Source: Pieris napi
Lineage: Eukaryota > Arthropoda > Insecta > Lepidoptera > Pieridae
NCBI RefSeq assembly: GCF_905475465.1
Contig: NC_062254.1
Coordinates: 9,058,001-9,122,000 of the forward strand
Direction of reading: 5' to 3'
DNA length: 64,000 nucleotides
The notes under the pieces: generated by a model
The model's database searches: none
The model's input: the letters and a program-made list of their open reading frames with translations, nothing else
Told to the model about the DNA's origin: nothing
Shown: positions 44,997-57,050 of the stretch, piece after piece
Layout: every line of letters begins with the position of its first letter
Position numbering within the stretch: position 1 is the first letter of the stretch
Program-made: the position numbers and the translations under genes

Positions 44997-45936
44997 ACAT
45001 TATCTGTATTTATTTACCTTTAAATATAACCAAATTTTAATAATATCACAAGTCATAGTGATACCTCTGTTTTCAAATCGTTTTAAATATGTATTGAAAA
45101 ATAACGAACTGTTACTCAACTCAATAAAAATTTAATTTCATATATTCACCGAGACTTTAAACACAAACATTGTGGCTTGCAACAAAATTAATTAGGTATA
45201 TCAATATTTAATTAAATTAAACGATATTTTAATTTAAGATAGCGTGTCAAAGTGCATGCTTATTATGGTTGATATTTCATTAAATGGGGTGAAACCTTTG
45301 GGGTGAAAGTTGATGGACGTAAAATGTGAGTTACTCAAAAACATTATTAAAGGTGTGTTTTATGACATAGGTTTAGTTGCGTGACCATTATGGATCATGG
45401 TGGAGTATTTAATGGATAATTAGAAGAGCTTCGTGCAATTAAAATAAATTTCAATTTAAGTTTGATACATTGACATTCATATGACAATATTGGTAAAATC
45501 GTAAACCAAAAACTAAAAGACAAAGTATATTTTATGTAAATAATGAGGTGAAATAAAAATCATCAAAAATCACTATAAAATAAATGTATTGTAATTTTTT
45601 TGTTAAACCGCCATGATTATTATAATCAAATGCATTTTATATAGGTAGTACGATATTTTATTTTACGTGTTTATCAAAATACATACATACTTTAAAAGCG
45701 CTCATTTTGATTTACAATGGGCGCTAACACATTATTTATGGAGAAAGCTTAATCGAAGCTTTTACAACTTTGATGAATGTAAAGTACGCGCCATGGTACT
45801 TTTTACATTTTAAGATTTATTAAATTGTGTTTCAAATGTGCTTTTAATTTTTATTAGAATACAAAATTTGATGCTCTATTCATAACATAAAAGTGTATGT
45901 AATAAATAAATTAATTTTTATTAATTTTTTTTTAAG
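44997..45936. other. AT-rich, nothing recognised
   Basis: No feature seen. Confidence 0.5.
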
Positions 45937-46166
45937 ACAATTCACACCAATTGACCTAGTCCCATGCTAAGCTGGTAAAGCTTGTGTTATGGGTACTAGG
46001 CAACGGATATACATATTATAGATAGATATAAATACATATTTTAAACACCCAAGACCTAAGCACAACAACAAATGCTCATCACATCGATGTTCGTCTCAGC
46101 CGGGATCGAACCCGGGACCCATGGATTCGCAGTCAGGGGTACTAACCACTAGACCAATGAGTCGTC
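45937..46166 (-). mobile_element. tRNA-derived SINE (family S3), intact
   Basis: Minus-strand head TTGGTCTAGTGGTTAGTACC and B box CCCGGGTTCGATCC; ends in a T-rich plus-strand run at 45926-45933. Serves as the reference for the split copy at 36922-37970. Confidence 0.85.
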
Positions 46167-47866
46167 ATAATAATTTCACCTGAGACAATAAAAATACAAA
46201 TTGCATAACCAATCTAAAAAAATGTATATAGTGACTGACAGTACAGGAAGGAGCTCAACAAGAATAACAATAGTTAAACAAATATCGGCTCTTTTATTCG
46301 CAAATTCGTAGAATCGTGTAAACGGTGATGAAATTTAACTATCAAATTGGCTCTACTGGACGGTTTCCGCCGCGTTGGTATCGATTAATATCCTATAATG
46401 GTCACCAATTATTTATATAAAATCTAACGTGTGGGCTTTCCAGGTGATAGAAAATCATGTTTTTTATACGTATATAACGACGTATATACTACATGTATAC
46501 TTAGATGACTGTAATTGTAAATAAATATTTTAAAAAAAACGCAATTTTACAAAATAGCACTAGTTCGTCTTCGATGTTCCATATCTTCAATGAATAGAAA
46601 ATATTAATAATACTTACACTTTATTTACTAAACTAACAATATTACATAACTGTTTTTCTGTAAAAATTTAAAAATTTACAAAATTAAATTTTTAAATTTA
46701 AATTTTAAATATTTAAAAAATATCTATTGCGTGTTATAGTATAGTTAAAATGTTCCGGTCACATGTAAAATTGTTGTTTTGGTTTATAAATAGACGCTAA
46801 ACTACTGGAGTTAGAAACTTGATAATTCGCGACTTATTATTTCAATTGATTGATATAACTTTTGATAAAGCTTGTCTTTTTTTTATTGATAAAAGGTTTG
46901 CCAACGCACGGCACGCTCATACATTGGTAAAACAACCACAAAATACAATTTTTAATGTGACAAGCACTTAAAGGCAAACATGACATACATGTAGAGATCA
47001 TACAAATATTAATCTAAACAATTATTAAACAAAACAAACATTTTAAAAAAAACAATTACTGATCAAACAATTAAAAATCACCACAATTGATTTTATACTT
47101 CAAATGTAGGGAAAAGCAATTTTAGAAGCGGTTATGTTCTCGACCATGAGTGGGTTTGGTTTACAGCTGTACTAAATTTTTGTCAATACTTGCTTGTACG
47201 GGAAAATATCGAGAGGAAAAAGGATTAATTATTTCTTGATTAACCGTATAATTGAATTCTGAATCCAAGCTATAAGTATATGTGCTTGCTATTAAAAAGA
47301 CTTAGAACTCACAAATGTCTTGGCCAATATATTTTAAATACTACTTTTATCTTAAGATAATTTCCAACTATAAAATAAATCGGTTACGGTTTTAAAAGTG
47401 ATTTTTCAACTCAAAAACTTTAAGATTGCGGTTAGGTAAGTATCGTCAATAAAAACTTTTCTCGATACATCCCTAAAGCAGGCCGAGGGGTGAATTTTTT
47501 ACTATCAAAAGAGATATTAAACTTTTTACTTAACTTGTCTCGTAAATTTTGTGCGGCCTTTAATATTTATACCTCGGCTTATTAAATTGCAAACTCTGAT
47601 ATTTTATCTACGCTTCAAGTGGGCAACCCTGAATAAATTACGTAATTCTTAAGGTTATAAACATTTAAATATACTAGGAGTGTTCGAAATTCGAAATTTT
47701 GTTACGGTTTCATTACGGCAAACTATACCTCTATAATTAAAGGCAATTATTAATATACAGTTGTCTACTGAATGTGGAAAATAATTGTCAGTGTAGTTTA
47801 AGTAGTGTTTGTAATGATTATTTCAATAAATGTAATATTTTCTAACACATCTATCATCTATATATA
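46167..47866. other. AT-rich, nothing recognised
   Basis: Long A/T-rich tract (about 46670-46730 is TTTAAATT-like low complexity); no gene or repeat family seen. Confidence 0.5.
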
Positions 47867-48270
47867 TAAAAATGAAACCCGTTTTCCGTTGTCACGACAT
47901 AACATGAAAACGGCTTGACCGATTTGTCAGATTTTTTTTTATAATATACCTTGAAGTACGAGGATGGTTCTTACGGAGAAAAATTAAAAAAAATTGAGTG
48001 AAAAAGTCTAAAAACAACACTTTTCTATATTCCCATACATAATATTCGTAATAATACTTAAAAGTCAATTTGAACTTTAATACCATATCATAAAGTTCAA
48101 GTGTTAGTGGAGGGGTTCCGGGAAGGTAAATTTTTATTTTTTGACATAATGTATTTGTTGTCTTATCAAATTTCTTTTTTTATCTTAGCTAGACCCGAAT
48201 AGCAGAATAAGTATTTAAAAAAAATAAAGAATCAACTGTTAGGCGGTACGATGTTCGCCAGGCCAGCTAG
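47867..48270 (+). mobile_element. Non-autonomous Helitron (family H4), 404 bp
   Basis: Starts TCTATATATATAAAAATGAA after a host A (47866). It ends in the hairpin GGCGGTACGATGTTCGCC, then AGGCCAGCTAG and a host T (48271). The start text matches the Lep1-type lepidopteran Helitron ends I know. Contains CGGCTTGACCGATTTGTCAG. No coding sequence. Confidence 0.8.
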
Positions 48271-48689
48271 TTTTATATACAATATTTGCACCTTTATGTG
48301 TCTAATTTCATGTTTGTCAGTGTAAAAAAGATTAACAAAGAATGTAATAATACGATATGATATCATATATTTTCTACAGGGATCTTATAAATCGAATATA
48401 AATATAGTACGAAATATTAAGCGTTTTGAGATTTCTAAACAGAATTTAAATGCGTAGGAATATTAAAAATAGATACTTAAAAAGTTGTATTTTATATTAT
48501 TAACATTAAAATTACTCGTAATTAATTCACAGTCAAAAATCCTGGCATATAAAAACATATTCTTTATGTTCTACATTATTTTAGATCATACATACCAATT
48601 TAAAATCGGAGCACGTCACTAAGAATTCTAAATAGTTCACGGAACAGTTTTACATAATCAACCTCCTTGGATATTTCGCGCCAATAAAC

Positions 48690-48880
48690 CATAGAGACAC
48701 ATGCAAGCACAGATAATAAATTTACATCATATCGTAGTGTTTCGCGCGCAATCCCAAGAAAAACAAGAGTAGAAGACACGTTTGCCCGCTACGACGTTAT
48801 CGCTACGACTGAAGTCCGTGGCAAAACTTTACGAAGTCCTTAGACCGCCGGTCCTCGCGTGCCGCTTTAATATTTAATTG
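48690..48880. promoter_or_regulatory. GC-richer unique island
   Basis: GCGCGCAATCCCAAG, GCTACGACGTTATCGCTACG and CGCCGGTCCTCGCGTGCCGC lie in AT-rich surroundings and match no repeat family in this window. On the minus strand TTCAGTCGTAG contains the arthropod initiator TCAGT. It could be a promoter or 5' non-coding exon, perhaps of the Connectin-like gene 26 kb downstream. Weak evidence. Confidence 0.25.
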
Positions 48881-50611
48881 TATAATTTAAATTTAATACC
48901 ATAGTGTGTGAATTGCTAAATAAGTTTAATATTTAATATGGGCTAGTCTGTGAATATATAATGATTTTACTTTGTGTGGCCATTTTTTCGGGATTAGAGT
49001 TTGATTTTCTTCTTGTGAGAACAATCGATTTATTTTTTATCTAATTAATATAATCTTCCAGTACTTTTTGTTACTATGTACTGGCACAATACTACGAAAG
49101 GAAGGAATTTAATTTTTTCTTGTTATTATTGAAGTAGTGTTGCGGTTTGTGTACATCAATTCTTAGGTGCTTTTCTGGGTTCATCTAGATTCTAGACTAT
49201 TCTATATATCACATATTAAAACAAAATTCGATAAAAAGATTCTGAGTATTAACATAATTAAACTTATGTAATCTCATATTTCAATTCAGAATCCGAAAAT
49301 GACTCTACAGCGAACTTATAATCAGAAATCAATATCGAATTATTGGTCAAGTTTTTTTTATCGTAATTAATAATTTAAGTTGAAGGTCAATTAAACGAAG
49401 TTTATGCCGAATTGTATAATATATTAATATGATTAATATCAATCAACGTAATTAATTTTTTTAACAAAATCTTTCATCTCTTTCTGGCAAATTGTGTTTA
49501 CGCTGTGATGAAAACAGACAAATTAATACTCAATTTCACCAGAACAGTGGGATAGGTTCTATAACGGGTCTGGGCGTTACTGCATACGATTTTTTGCATT
49601 TTCTGAGAAGATTTACTATGGTAATATATATATTTTTTTTACCATAGGAAACTAAAGATTTCAACGAACTGAAAGCACACCAACTTTTTGAAAAAAGCTG
49701 ATATTTTGACGGGTGAATTTTCGATTGAAAATTAGGGTGTTTTTTCGATATTAATTCAAAATAAGGTGAAAAAATAAATATTTTTAATCAAATAAATTAC
49801 AGCGTATTTGGGACATAGAAAGGTAAAATTTCGTTAAATAAATAAGATTTTTGTAAAAGATAAAAATTAAAAACTAAAAACTTAGTTTTTTGAATTTTTC
49901 ACATAAATTTTGAGGTTATGTGAAAAATGTGTGAATACAAAAGTTTTGTTTTTAGATGCATCGAAAGTCGCACGCTTTAGCCACTAGGCCAACACATATA
50001 CATTTGTTTTAATATCCCTAGTCATAAACTCTTATATCATTCCAGTCTTCATACTTGTCCCCTTGAAATTTCCCGAAAACACCAATTATGAGTCAACGTC
50101 TATACGTGACCCAATAAATATATTTTGTCAGAACATTACCGAATATTGCTTATACGTGCTCCGTTAGACATTTTTAGAGGCTTTTACCGTTTTATGCCTC
50201 TTAAAATAAACACCCTTCGTCTACTAGAACTACAGCCTTTAGTAATAGTAGTTTATCTTTTCTTATTTTATAAATTTTAGTTTAATACATTAATAAATTT
50301 GCGGGTAGGACTTGCAACCTTAATAACTTTTATTTTGTCATTAAATTTAATATATGTATAGTGTATACTGTATGTACTGTATAGTATATACATATATACT
50401 CTAAGTATACTGTATGTATAAAGTATTACATTTGTAAACCAGCACTGAAAATGCCACTTAAATGCTGTGTACAGTAATTGGGATTCAGGTTTACAAACGT
50501 TGTTTAGTTTGCAGTAACATTATGTATTCACTAAATCTGTTGTCTGTTTCTGTACTGATCATGTAAAAAATAAAGTAAAATAAACGTCTGAAAGTGATGT
50601 TTTTTATAGAA
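48881..50611. other. AT-rich; one TATAC-rich patch
   Basis: 50350-50430 carries repeated GTATACTGTATGTA-like words in both orientations. A 33-bp SINE scrap lies at 49964. Otherwise nothing. Confidence 0.5.
49964..49996 (-). mobile_element. SINE S1 head fragment
   Basis: About 33 bp matching the A-box end only (AGTCGCACGCTTTAGCCAC, then CTAGGCCAACAC). Confidence 0.5.
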
Positions 50612-50710
50612 CAGGTCAAATGAACAAGAACACCTGTTGTTAAGTGTTATTTAACATTGTCACTTACACTGCTTGCAAGTGCGTCGTCGACCTTAAGAAT
50701 CTGTCTTTTC
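50612..50710 (-). mobile_element. Degraded LINE 3' end (family L1)
   Basis: TTGTTAAGTGTTATTTAACA, GCTTGCAAGTGCGTCGTCGA and CCTTAAGAATCTG align with the reversed L1 end. Confidence 0.5.
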
Positions 50711-50851
50711 TTGAAGAAGGATTTAGATTAGTTGCTATTTAATAAACGGTAATTAACTATTCAGTGATACATTTTTTTATTACCTTAGGTTTGTGGCTAA
50801 TGTTTTCCTAGTATTATATTTGTAGATATATTTATGTATCTATACCACAGA

Positions 50852-51136
50852 GTGCAGTGTTGGCCTTGCAGCTTAGCTTGCGACTCTCATCTCTAAGGTC
50901 GTAGGTTCGATCCCCGGCTATGCACCAATGGACTGTCTTTCTATGTGTGCATTTAACATTCGCTCGAACGGTGAAGGAAAACATCATGAGGAAACCAGAT
51001 TTAGACCCAAAAAGTCGACAGCGTGCGTTAGGCACAGAAGGCTGATCAACTTCTTGCCTAGTAGATTACCAAATGATCATGAAACAGATACAGAAATCTG
51101 AGGCCCAGACCTAAAAAGGTTACAGCTCCATTGATT
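50852..51136 (+). mobile_element. tRNA-derived SINE (family S1), full length
   Basis: Plus copy; B box GGTTCGATCCC intact, A box altered (TTGGCCTTGCAGCTTAGCT). Ends TACAGCTCCATTGA plus a T-rich tail. Confidence 0.85.
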
Positions 51137-52046
51137 ATTTTTTATACCACAGATGAGCCTCGAACGGGACTTATTATTATTAAAAGTTTGATTCAATAAT
51201 AATTGTACCTATACCCAGTAAGTAGTAGTATCCCTAATACTAGGTAAATTTGTAGCAAAAATTGTACTAAATTGATTCGCTACCTGACTATCAAAGAGCG
51301 ATGAGTAAATAATGGAGCGTATATTAAACATTCGTTCGTATAAAAGAAAATGTACTCAAATTCGGGTCAACTGACTCATAAGTAGAAAGGGTCAATATTC
51401 AAACGTGCCAGATTTGTGAGGGTCCCAATGGAGTAGGTGCAAAATATCTCGATCGGATTTGACACTTCGATATCGTTAAATCATTTATTGGGCTCGTTAA
51501 AGGTGAGGTAGGCTTTTTTATCCTTCAAATATTCCGAGATATGTTTGTTAACTATCTATCTACGTAGTATAGATCAAAACATACGTACATAGATAGGTAG
51601 GTAGAATTGCTTTCCGTTAAACGTATTTTTAAATAGCTTTATGGGTTATTTAAAAATATTATTCTGAAGTTAGTATGTTAGTATGTGATACATTTTGTGA
51701 GTAGGCTAAATAAATGTCTTTGTTTTTCGTTTCTAATACAAGTCATATTATATATATTGCCTATATATATATAGTAAGATACGTATAATTAATATGAAGT
51801 ATGACGTGTAAGCGTGCGATCATCCCGGCTGCTAATTTCTTTGCACCAATGGACTTTTTTTATTTTATATTATGGCGATAGTTTTAATTTTATGCCAGTC
51901 ACCAATTGACTTTCCTTGTGCGCTAAACAAGCGCGGTTAAGTTAAACAAAAGAAAAACCCGACATTTCTTCTAAAAGTTTGACATGTGACAGAAGACTGT
52001 TAATGGTGGTAATGTCTAAGAAGAAATTGTCTATGTTTCAGTCTAA
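51137..52046. other. AT-rich, nothing recognised
   Basis: Apart from the SINE scrap at 51811, only an imperfect inverted repeat around TATCTATCTACGTA / TACGTACATAGATAGG at 51555-51600. Confidence 0.5.
51811..51857 (+). mobile_element. SINE S1 fragment
   Basis: AGCGTGCGATCATCCCGGCT and TTGCACCAATGGAC: a head piece with a central deletion. Confidence 0.45.
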
Positions 52047-52362
52047 GGGTGCGTACAGACTATGTAAAATATTATATAACTTGTGTTTTATAACACGTCC
52101 ACATTATGTAACCTTGTTATTCAACATTATAACATAAAACAATACTGTACACATTAGAATAACAATGCAATATAACAATGTTATATAACCATTTTAAATA
52201 ACAAAAAAAAACAAAAAAACGTAGATGCTGGGTTCGTCCTAGCATAGATATCAATAATATGTTATTATAACATGTTTTATAACATTCAGTGTCCACATTA
52301 TCTGAAACATGTTGTATAGCAATGTTGTATAACATGTTATATTATATAGTCTGTACGCACCT
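52047..52362. mobile_element. PIF/Harbinger-like MITE with TAA duplication
   Basis: Inverted ends share GGTGCGTACAGACTAT. Host TAA lies on both sides (52044-52046, 52363-52365), the usual 3-bp duplication of PIF/Harbinger elements. The 316-bp interior is full of overlapping ATAACATGTT/TTATAAC motifs. No transposase. Confidence 0.7.
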
Positions 52363-53003
52363 TAAGTAAGTCTTTGTACAAGACTAAGAACAAATAGATG
52401 AAATCTAAAAACTCATATAGGTTTTAGCTGTTTTTATATTTATTTGATAGTTTAGAATATTAAAATAACGTCTGAATATTCTTTGTGAAAATCCTTTTAA
52501 TGACAAGAGTATATCAGTTGCTTGTTCAGCTTTCTATCGTTTACGTGCAGCAAAACAAAGCTTAGTTAGAATTTAATCTAAATAAAATGCAATCTAAGCA
52601 AAGAATTGTGTTGAATCATGTTACTTATATTAAATTAACGCTGAATTTTATTTTGTATTGTAACATTATTGTTCTCTGTGAAAATTGTATGTATAAAACA
52701 TCACTTTACTATTCCTATCATATTAATTTTTTTCGGTATTTTTATCTACACAATCGCTACAGCTTTCCGAAAACGGGGGACTGAAAAACGTAACAAAAGA
52801 AGATCATTCCTATTTATTACATAAATATCTTATTTGTTCAATACAAATACACAAGTAATCTCCGCCGCGCCGTTTTCGAAACTCTTGATTCATATTAAAC
52901 TGTTAGAGGTCTCGGATTTATTAATAAGTCAGAAAATTTACGTAAGCAGCTCAAAATATGAATATGAAATTGACGGTTTGGTATTTAAGAAGTAAAAATA
53001 AAT
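52363..53003. other. AT-rich, nothing recognised
   Basis: No feature seen. Confidence 0.5.
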
Positions 53004-53275
53004 CAGTGGCGCTACAAGCACTTTAGGTCTTGGCCTCAGATTTCTGAATCTGTTTCATGATCATTTTTCTATCTAATATGCAGGTAGGTAATCAGCTTCC
53101 AGTGCCTGACACAGGCCGTCGACTTTTTGGGTCTAAGACACATGTCTTAGACCCAAAAAGTCGACCCAAAAACTGACATCAGTTTTCTCAAGATGTTTTC
53201 CTTTACCGTTGGAGCGAATGTTAAATGCGCACATAGAAAGAAAGTTCCAACGGTGCACAGCCGGGGATCGAACCT
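53004..53275 (-). mobile_element. tRNA-derived SINE (family S1) with internal palindrome
   Basis: Minus copy from CAGTGGCGCTACAAGC to the B box (GGGGATCGAACC). It contains an extra 25 bp at 53141-53165 that repeats the neighbouring S1 text in inverse orientation. The A-box end is lost. Confidence 0.8.
53118..53165. repeat. Perfect 23-bp palindrome, 2-base loop
   Basis: Left arm 53118-53140 starts GTCGACTTTTTGGG; right arm 53143-53165 is its exact reverse complement; loop CA. The arm is ordinary S1 sequence, so the right arm is the addition. Confidence 0.9.
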
Positions 53276-53392
53276 AAAACTAAACATAATTTGAAGTCCT
53301 AAGGGTTGAGGTCTGGACTAGATGAGGGCCAGTGTTCCATATTAAAAATATTTAAAAAGTTGAAAAAAAATAAAAGTTTTTATGTAGTTATC

Positions 53393-53475
53393 TCTTTACT
53401 TGAAGAATACTATAAGAACATAACTCTTTACTTACTCGTTATTTCTTTACTTGAAGAATACTATAAGAACATAAC
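53393..53475 (+). repeat. 51-bp spaced direct duplication
   Basis: A 32-base segment beginning TCTTTACTTGAAGAATACTA occurs at 53393-53424 and 53444-53475 without visible differences. Confidence 0.75.
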
Positions 53476-53934
53476 ACCTTTAACAAGATGGCTTTTTATC
53501 TAGAGTTTTCCCATATGTAATGTAATGGTCGTTGAAACCTCTTTAGTATACTGAAATTGACTGAAACTCTAGCTATATGTATCAGATAATCTGTATTTGC
53601 TATGATTCAATTTTTTTTACATAAATATTCATTGAAAAACAAAAGACTTTTAGATGACCTTCACATGACTTTAAAATGTTTATTACCTATTGAAGCGACT
53701 CAGTATTGCCATAATACTGAGTATAAACTTAAAACGAATTTAAAAGGGAGGCATTGTTAAATTCACTGTCTATATTGGCGTTATTGTTCAGAAATTTAAA
53801 AGCCAATAAAAAGCTCCACTCCATAGTTTGAACGCTTCGACTGTTGCAATTGATAACTTTTCATTTTGTTTATAAAATCATATTGATAATGATGATTAAA
53901 TATTATAATAAACTTTTTATTCGTCAATAATCAG

Positions 53935-54070
53935 GTGTTATTTTAAGAAAATCATCGCAAGGTAACCGGATGCCTTAGAGCCAAAAATCAACGGCGTATG
54001 CCAAGCTGATCTCTTATTAAGAAAATAAATCACGCATAAGATACAAAAATCTAAGCCCAAATCCTAAACC
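53935..54070 (+). mobile_element. Degraded SINE S1 distal half
   Basis: ATCATCGCAAGGTAACCGG, CAAAAATCAACGGCGTATGC, GCTGATCTCTTATTAAG and AAATCTAAGCCCAAATCC follow S1 order with many changes. Confidence 0.5.
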
Positions 54071-54842
54071 TAAAATAGTATTAAATATACTGAGTTATTT
54101 TCATGCTAATTTAGTTCAAGATTCAAAACCAACAACCCACTTTACATTCAAATGGTATGGTATAACCCTTGGGCGACGGTTTAGAGAGATAAACTCGCTT
54201 GCGTTTGCCTGTGTTCAATAGTAAAAATGTGAGATAATATTAAAATAGCTATTATGGGTTATGATTTGAATATGAAGTTAACCCTAAATAACAATTTAAT
54301 TAATTCTATCATCAATCTATCCGAAACCGCACCTATTTGTGTTGCAGAGTGAAACCAAAATAGTTATTGTTTGATGAAATTATTAATCGGGTAGTGAACT
54401 AATTTTAGATAAATATAAATAAATTATACCACAAAATATAACGTTTATGTTTGCCGTACTGAAATTATCATATTTAAATTAAATTTAGAATTAAAAAATG
54501 TGACGTTTTCGAGTAGGTTCGATCCCTATATAGTAATCCGTAATTTTGAATACTGTAACCCGACCAACACTTTCAGATTCAATCTAGGCGAGTCAATTAT
54601 CATATTTAGTCAATTATTATATTTGATCGACTGTTATAGTGTGTGCAATCTCTTTTACCGGAATCTTTTATTTCTTAGAAATAGGTTTCAAATTAAAATT
54701 TTAATACAAATACAATAAATCTAAGGATTTTCCTGAGCTTCCTGAGTTTTATAAAAAATTAAGATCCAAGCGTAAACAACGACAACAACAACAAGGTAAG
54801 GAGCTATATGAGTATAATACTTTGAAATATATTATATTAATA
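54071..54842. other. AT-rich, nothing recognised
   Basis: No feature seen; a 72-codon frame at 54500 shows no family signature. Confidence 0.5.
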
Positions 54843-55164
54843 CTAGCTGACCGGGCAAACGTTGTTTTGCCATGTATATCATTTATAATAAAAAAAATAG
54901 GAGTTGATCGTAGAGGGGTGAAAGTAAGGGGTTGTATGTATTTTTAATGCTGTATCACAAAAAAATAAGAACAGAAATAATATCTAAAATTAAAAAAAAA
55001 ATATTTAGGGGTTGACTACCCTTAACATTGAGGGGGATGAAAAATAGATGTTGTCCGATTCTCAGACATACCCAATATGCACACAAAATTTCATGAGAAT
55101 CGGTCGAGCCGTTTCGGAGAAGTTTAACCACAAACACCACGACACGAGAATTTTATATATTAGA
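54843..55164 (-). mobile_element. Non-autonomous Helitron (family H1), best copy
   Basis: CTAG at 54843-54846 with host A before it. Hairpin on the minus strand GGCAAAACAACGTTTGCC; body complete to the TC end at 55164-55163. Host base after the TC end is A instead of the expected T (plus strand), a later substitution or slip. Confidence 0.75.
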
Positions 55165-55387
55165 AATAATGTTACTATCGAATTCCAGTACCAGCGCTTT
55201 CATTTTCACTCAAATCGTCGACGAGCTTGTTCATTTAGATCGGCTACATCCCTTGCGTTGCGTTGCGACGTAGAGAGATGTAAAGACTCTCTGTGGATAT
55301 TCTCTCGCATATATTATTAAAACGGATTAATACCTGCGGCTAAATGTCATCGGATGTGAAGACATAACGCAAATTTCAACCCATTAC

Positions 55388-55600
55388 ACATTGACGTCTG
55401 GCGTTCCACGACTGAGCGCTATTTCAGACACCTATTGACACACACAACCACTTTATAGAACCGACTAACCGACGATATATCCGAGACGTCACGACCTTCA
55501 AGAGAAAAGCGTACTTAAACGACGACAACGCACTTGCAATCCTCCTGGTGTTGAAGATGTCTGCAGGTATGCCTTTTGTCCTATAAAAAAACTGCACATA
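55388..55600 (+). mobile_element. Degraded LINE 3' end (family L1)
   Basis: GACGTCTGGCGTTCCACGAC, then a diverged TATAGAACCGACT (WNQLP region), CCTTCAAGAGAAAAGCGTAC and CGACAACGCACTTGCAATCC. Confidence 0.5.
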
Positions 55601-56412
55601 ACTCTGAAAGCTTCCCAAAGAAAACAAGTTATTCTTGATACTAGTGGAACAAACTTTAATCTTACCTTCAAAATAAATAAAAATAAAATATGTGTATTAG
55701 GGAATATAAGACAAAGGTATCACTTATTCCACGTCATTAAATTTGAATCGGTAGACATCCCTACTCATCGGCAAAGAAGACAGAGGGTGTAGGCCGAGAG
55801 AAAAATCCGGCGTAAAAAACTCTCAGTACTCTTTTAAAATAGCAAATCATCAAACAACACTTATTTTAAAACAAATATCGCAAATTAATTAGAGGTAGCC
55901 TGTCTAGCACTAGTCCCAGGCCCTTTTATCAACTAGATAATCGTTAACTTTATAGTAAGACTTTTTACACAGCTTTTCTTTAATACATTTATTAAATGTA
56001 TTAAAAGAGCCTCTGGGATTTTATTAAAGAAAAGTATCCCTTTTCCCGAAGAAATACTAACTTAAGATAGTCTAGTACGGGGAAATTGCAGCCTGCGTTT
56101 GTTCCGAGTATTAACATTGTGCGTATAATCGATTCTAGTAAACTTATCACTATTTTTGTATACATACATAATATTTTCATAAATATATTGCGAGGGAAAA
56201 AGCCAGCCTTTAGCCTCATATACCTACCTGGCCAATGTATAAGTACCTATATATAACATCTCTAAGCCAAATTCATAAGTAAATATAGAAAATAATTTTC
56301 CACGAAGTTATTTCGATATTAAAACGCACGTCAGTCTCATGTCTAGTTAGTTTGAAATAAAATGCCTAAATTATGAACGTTATATTCACAAAGGCACTAA
56401 ATTGACAACTTT
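55601..56412. other. AT-rich, nothing recognised
   Basis: No feature seen. Confidence 0.5.
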
Positions 56413-56450
56413 TTTTTATAGAACTAGGGTAAACGGGAGGAGGTTCACCT
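56413..56450 (-). mobile_element. LINE L1 end scrap
   Basis: TATAGAACTAGGGTAAACGG then GAGGAGGTTCACCTTG match the reversed terminal 40 bp of L1. Confidence 0.4.
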
Positions 56451-56622
56451 TGTGTAGACGTCCGGGCGAATTTGTTAGGAGCAAAAAGTTCATATATTAA
56501 TCAATATCACTTTAGAAGTTTAGTAATGTCAAATTTTCTAAACCAGTATTCTAGAAAAGAAATACAATAGGCGGCGGACGGCCTGGCAAAGTTTTATGAA
56601 AGAATATTTTACTGCCAATTTT

Positions 56623-57050
56623 AGTATATCAGTAATGGTTAACATATTATTAACTACGCTAATACGTTTTTTGGATAAGAGTAAGTTCAACAAAAAAATT
56701 AAAAGGCCGGCAACGCACTTGCGAGCCTTCTGGCAATGTTAGTCGCCCACGCCGTTAAGTATATCAGTAATGGTTAAAATATTAATAACTAAGCTAAAAC
56801 GACTTTTGAATAAGACTAAGTTTATTCATAGTATTCAACAAAAAAACAAAGGCCGGCAACGCACTTGCCATGCTTCTGGCAATGTAGTAGCTCTTGCCCC
56901 ATTTAGTATATCAGTAATGGTTCAAATATTAATAGCTACGCTAAACGTTTTTTGAATAAGACTAAGTTTATTCATAGTACCCAACAAAAATTTTAAAAGG
57001 CCGGCAACGCACTTGCGAGACTTCTGCCAATGTGAGTACCCAATGGCGAA
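56623..57050 (+). repeat. Tandem triplication containing a LINE L1 fragment
   Basis: Three units, 56623-56757, 56758-56904 and 56905-57050 (about 135, 147 and 146 bp). Each starts AGTATATCAGTAATGGTT, continues through an AATAAGACTAAGTT-type block and ends with a GGCCGGCAACGCACTTGC fragment. Units two and three are more alike than unit one, which lacks about 15 bp. Confidence 0.85.
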
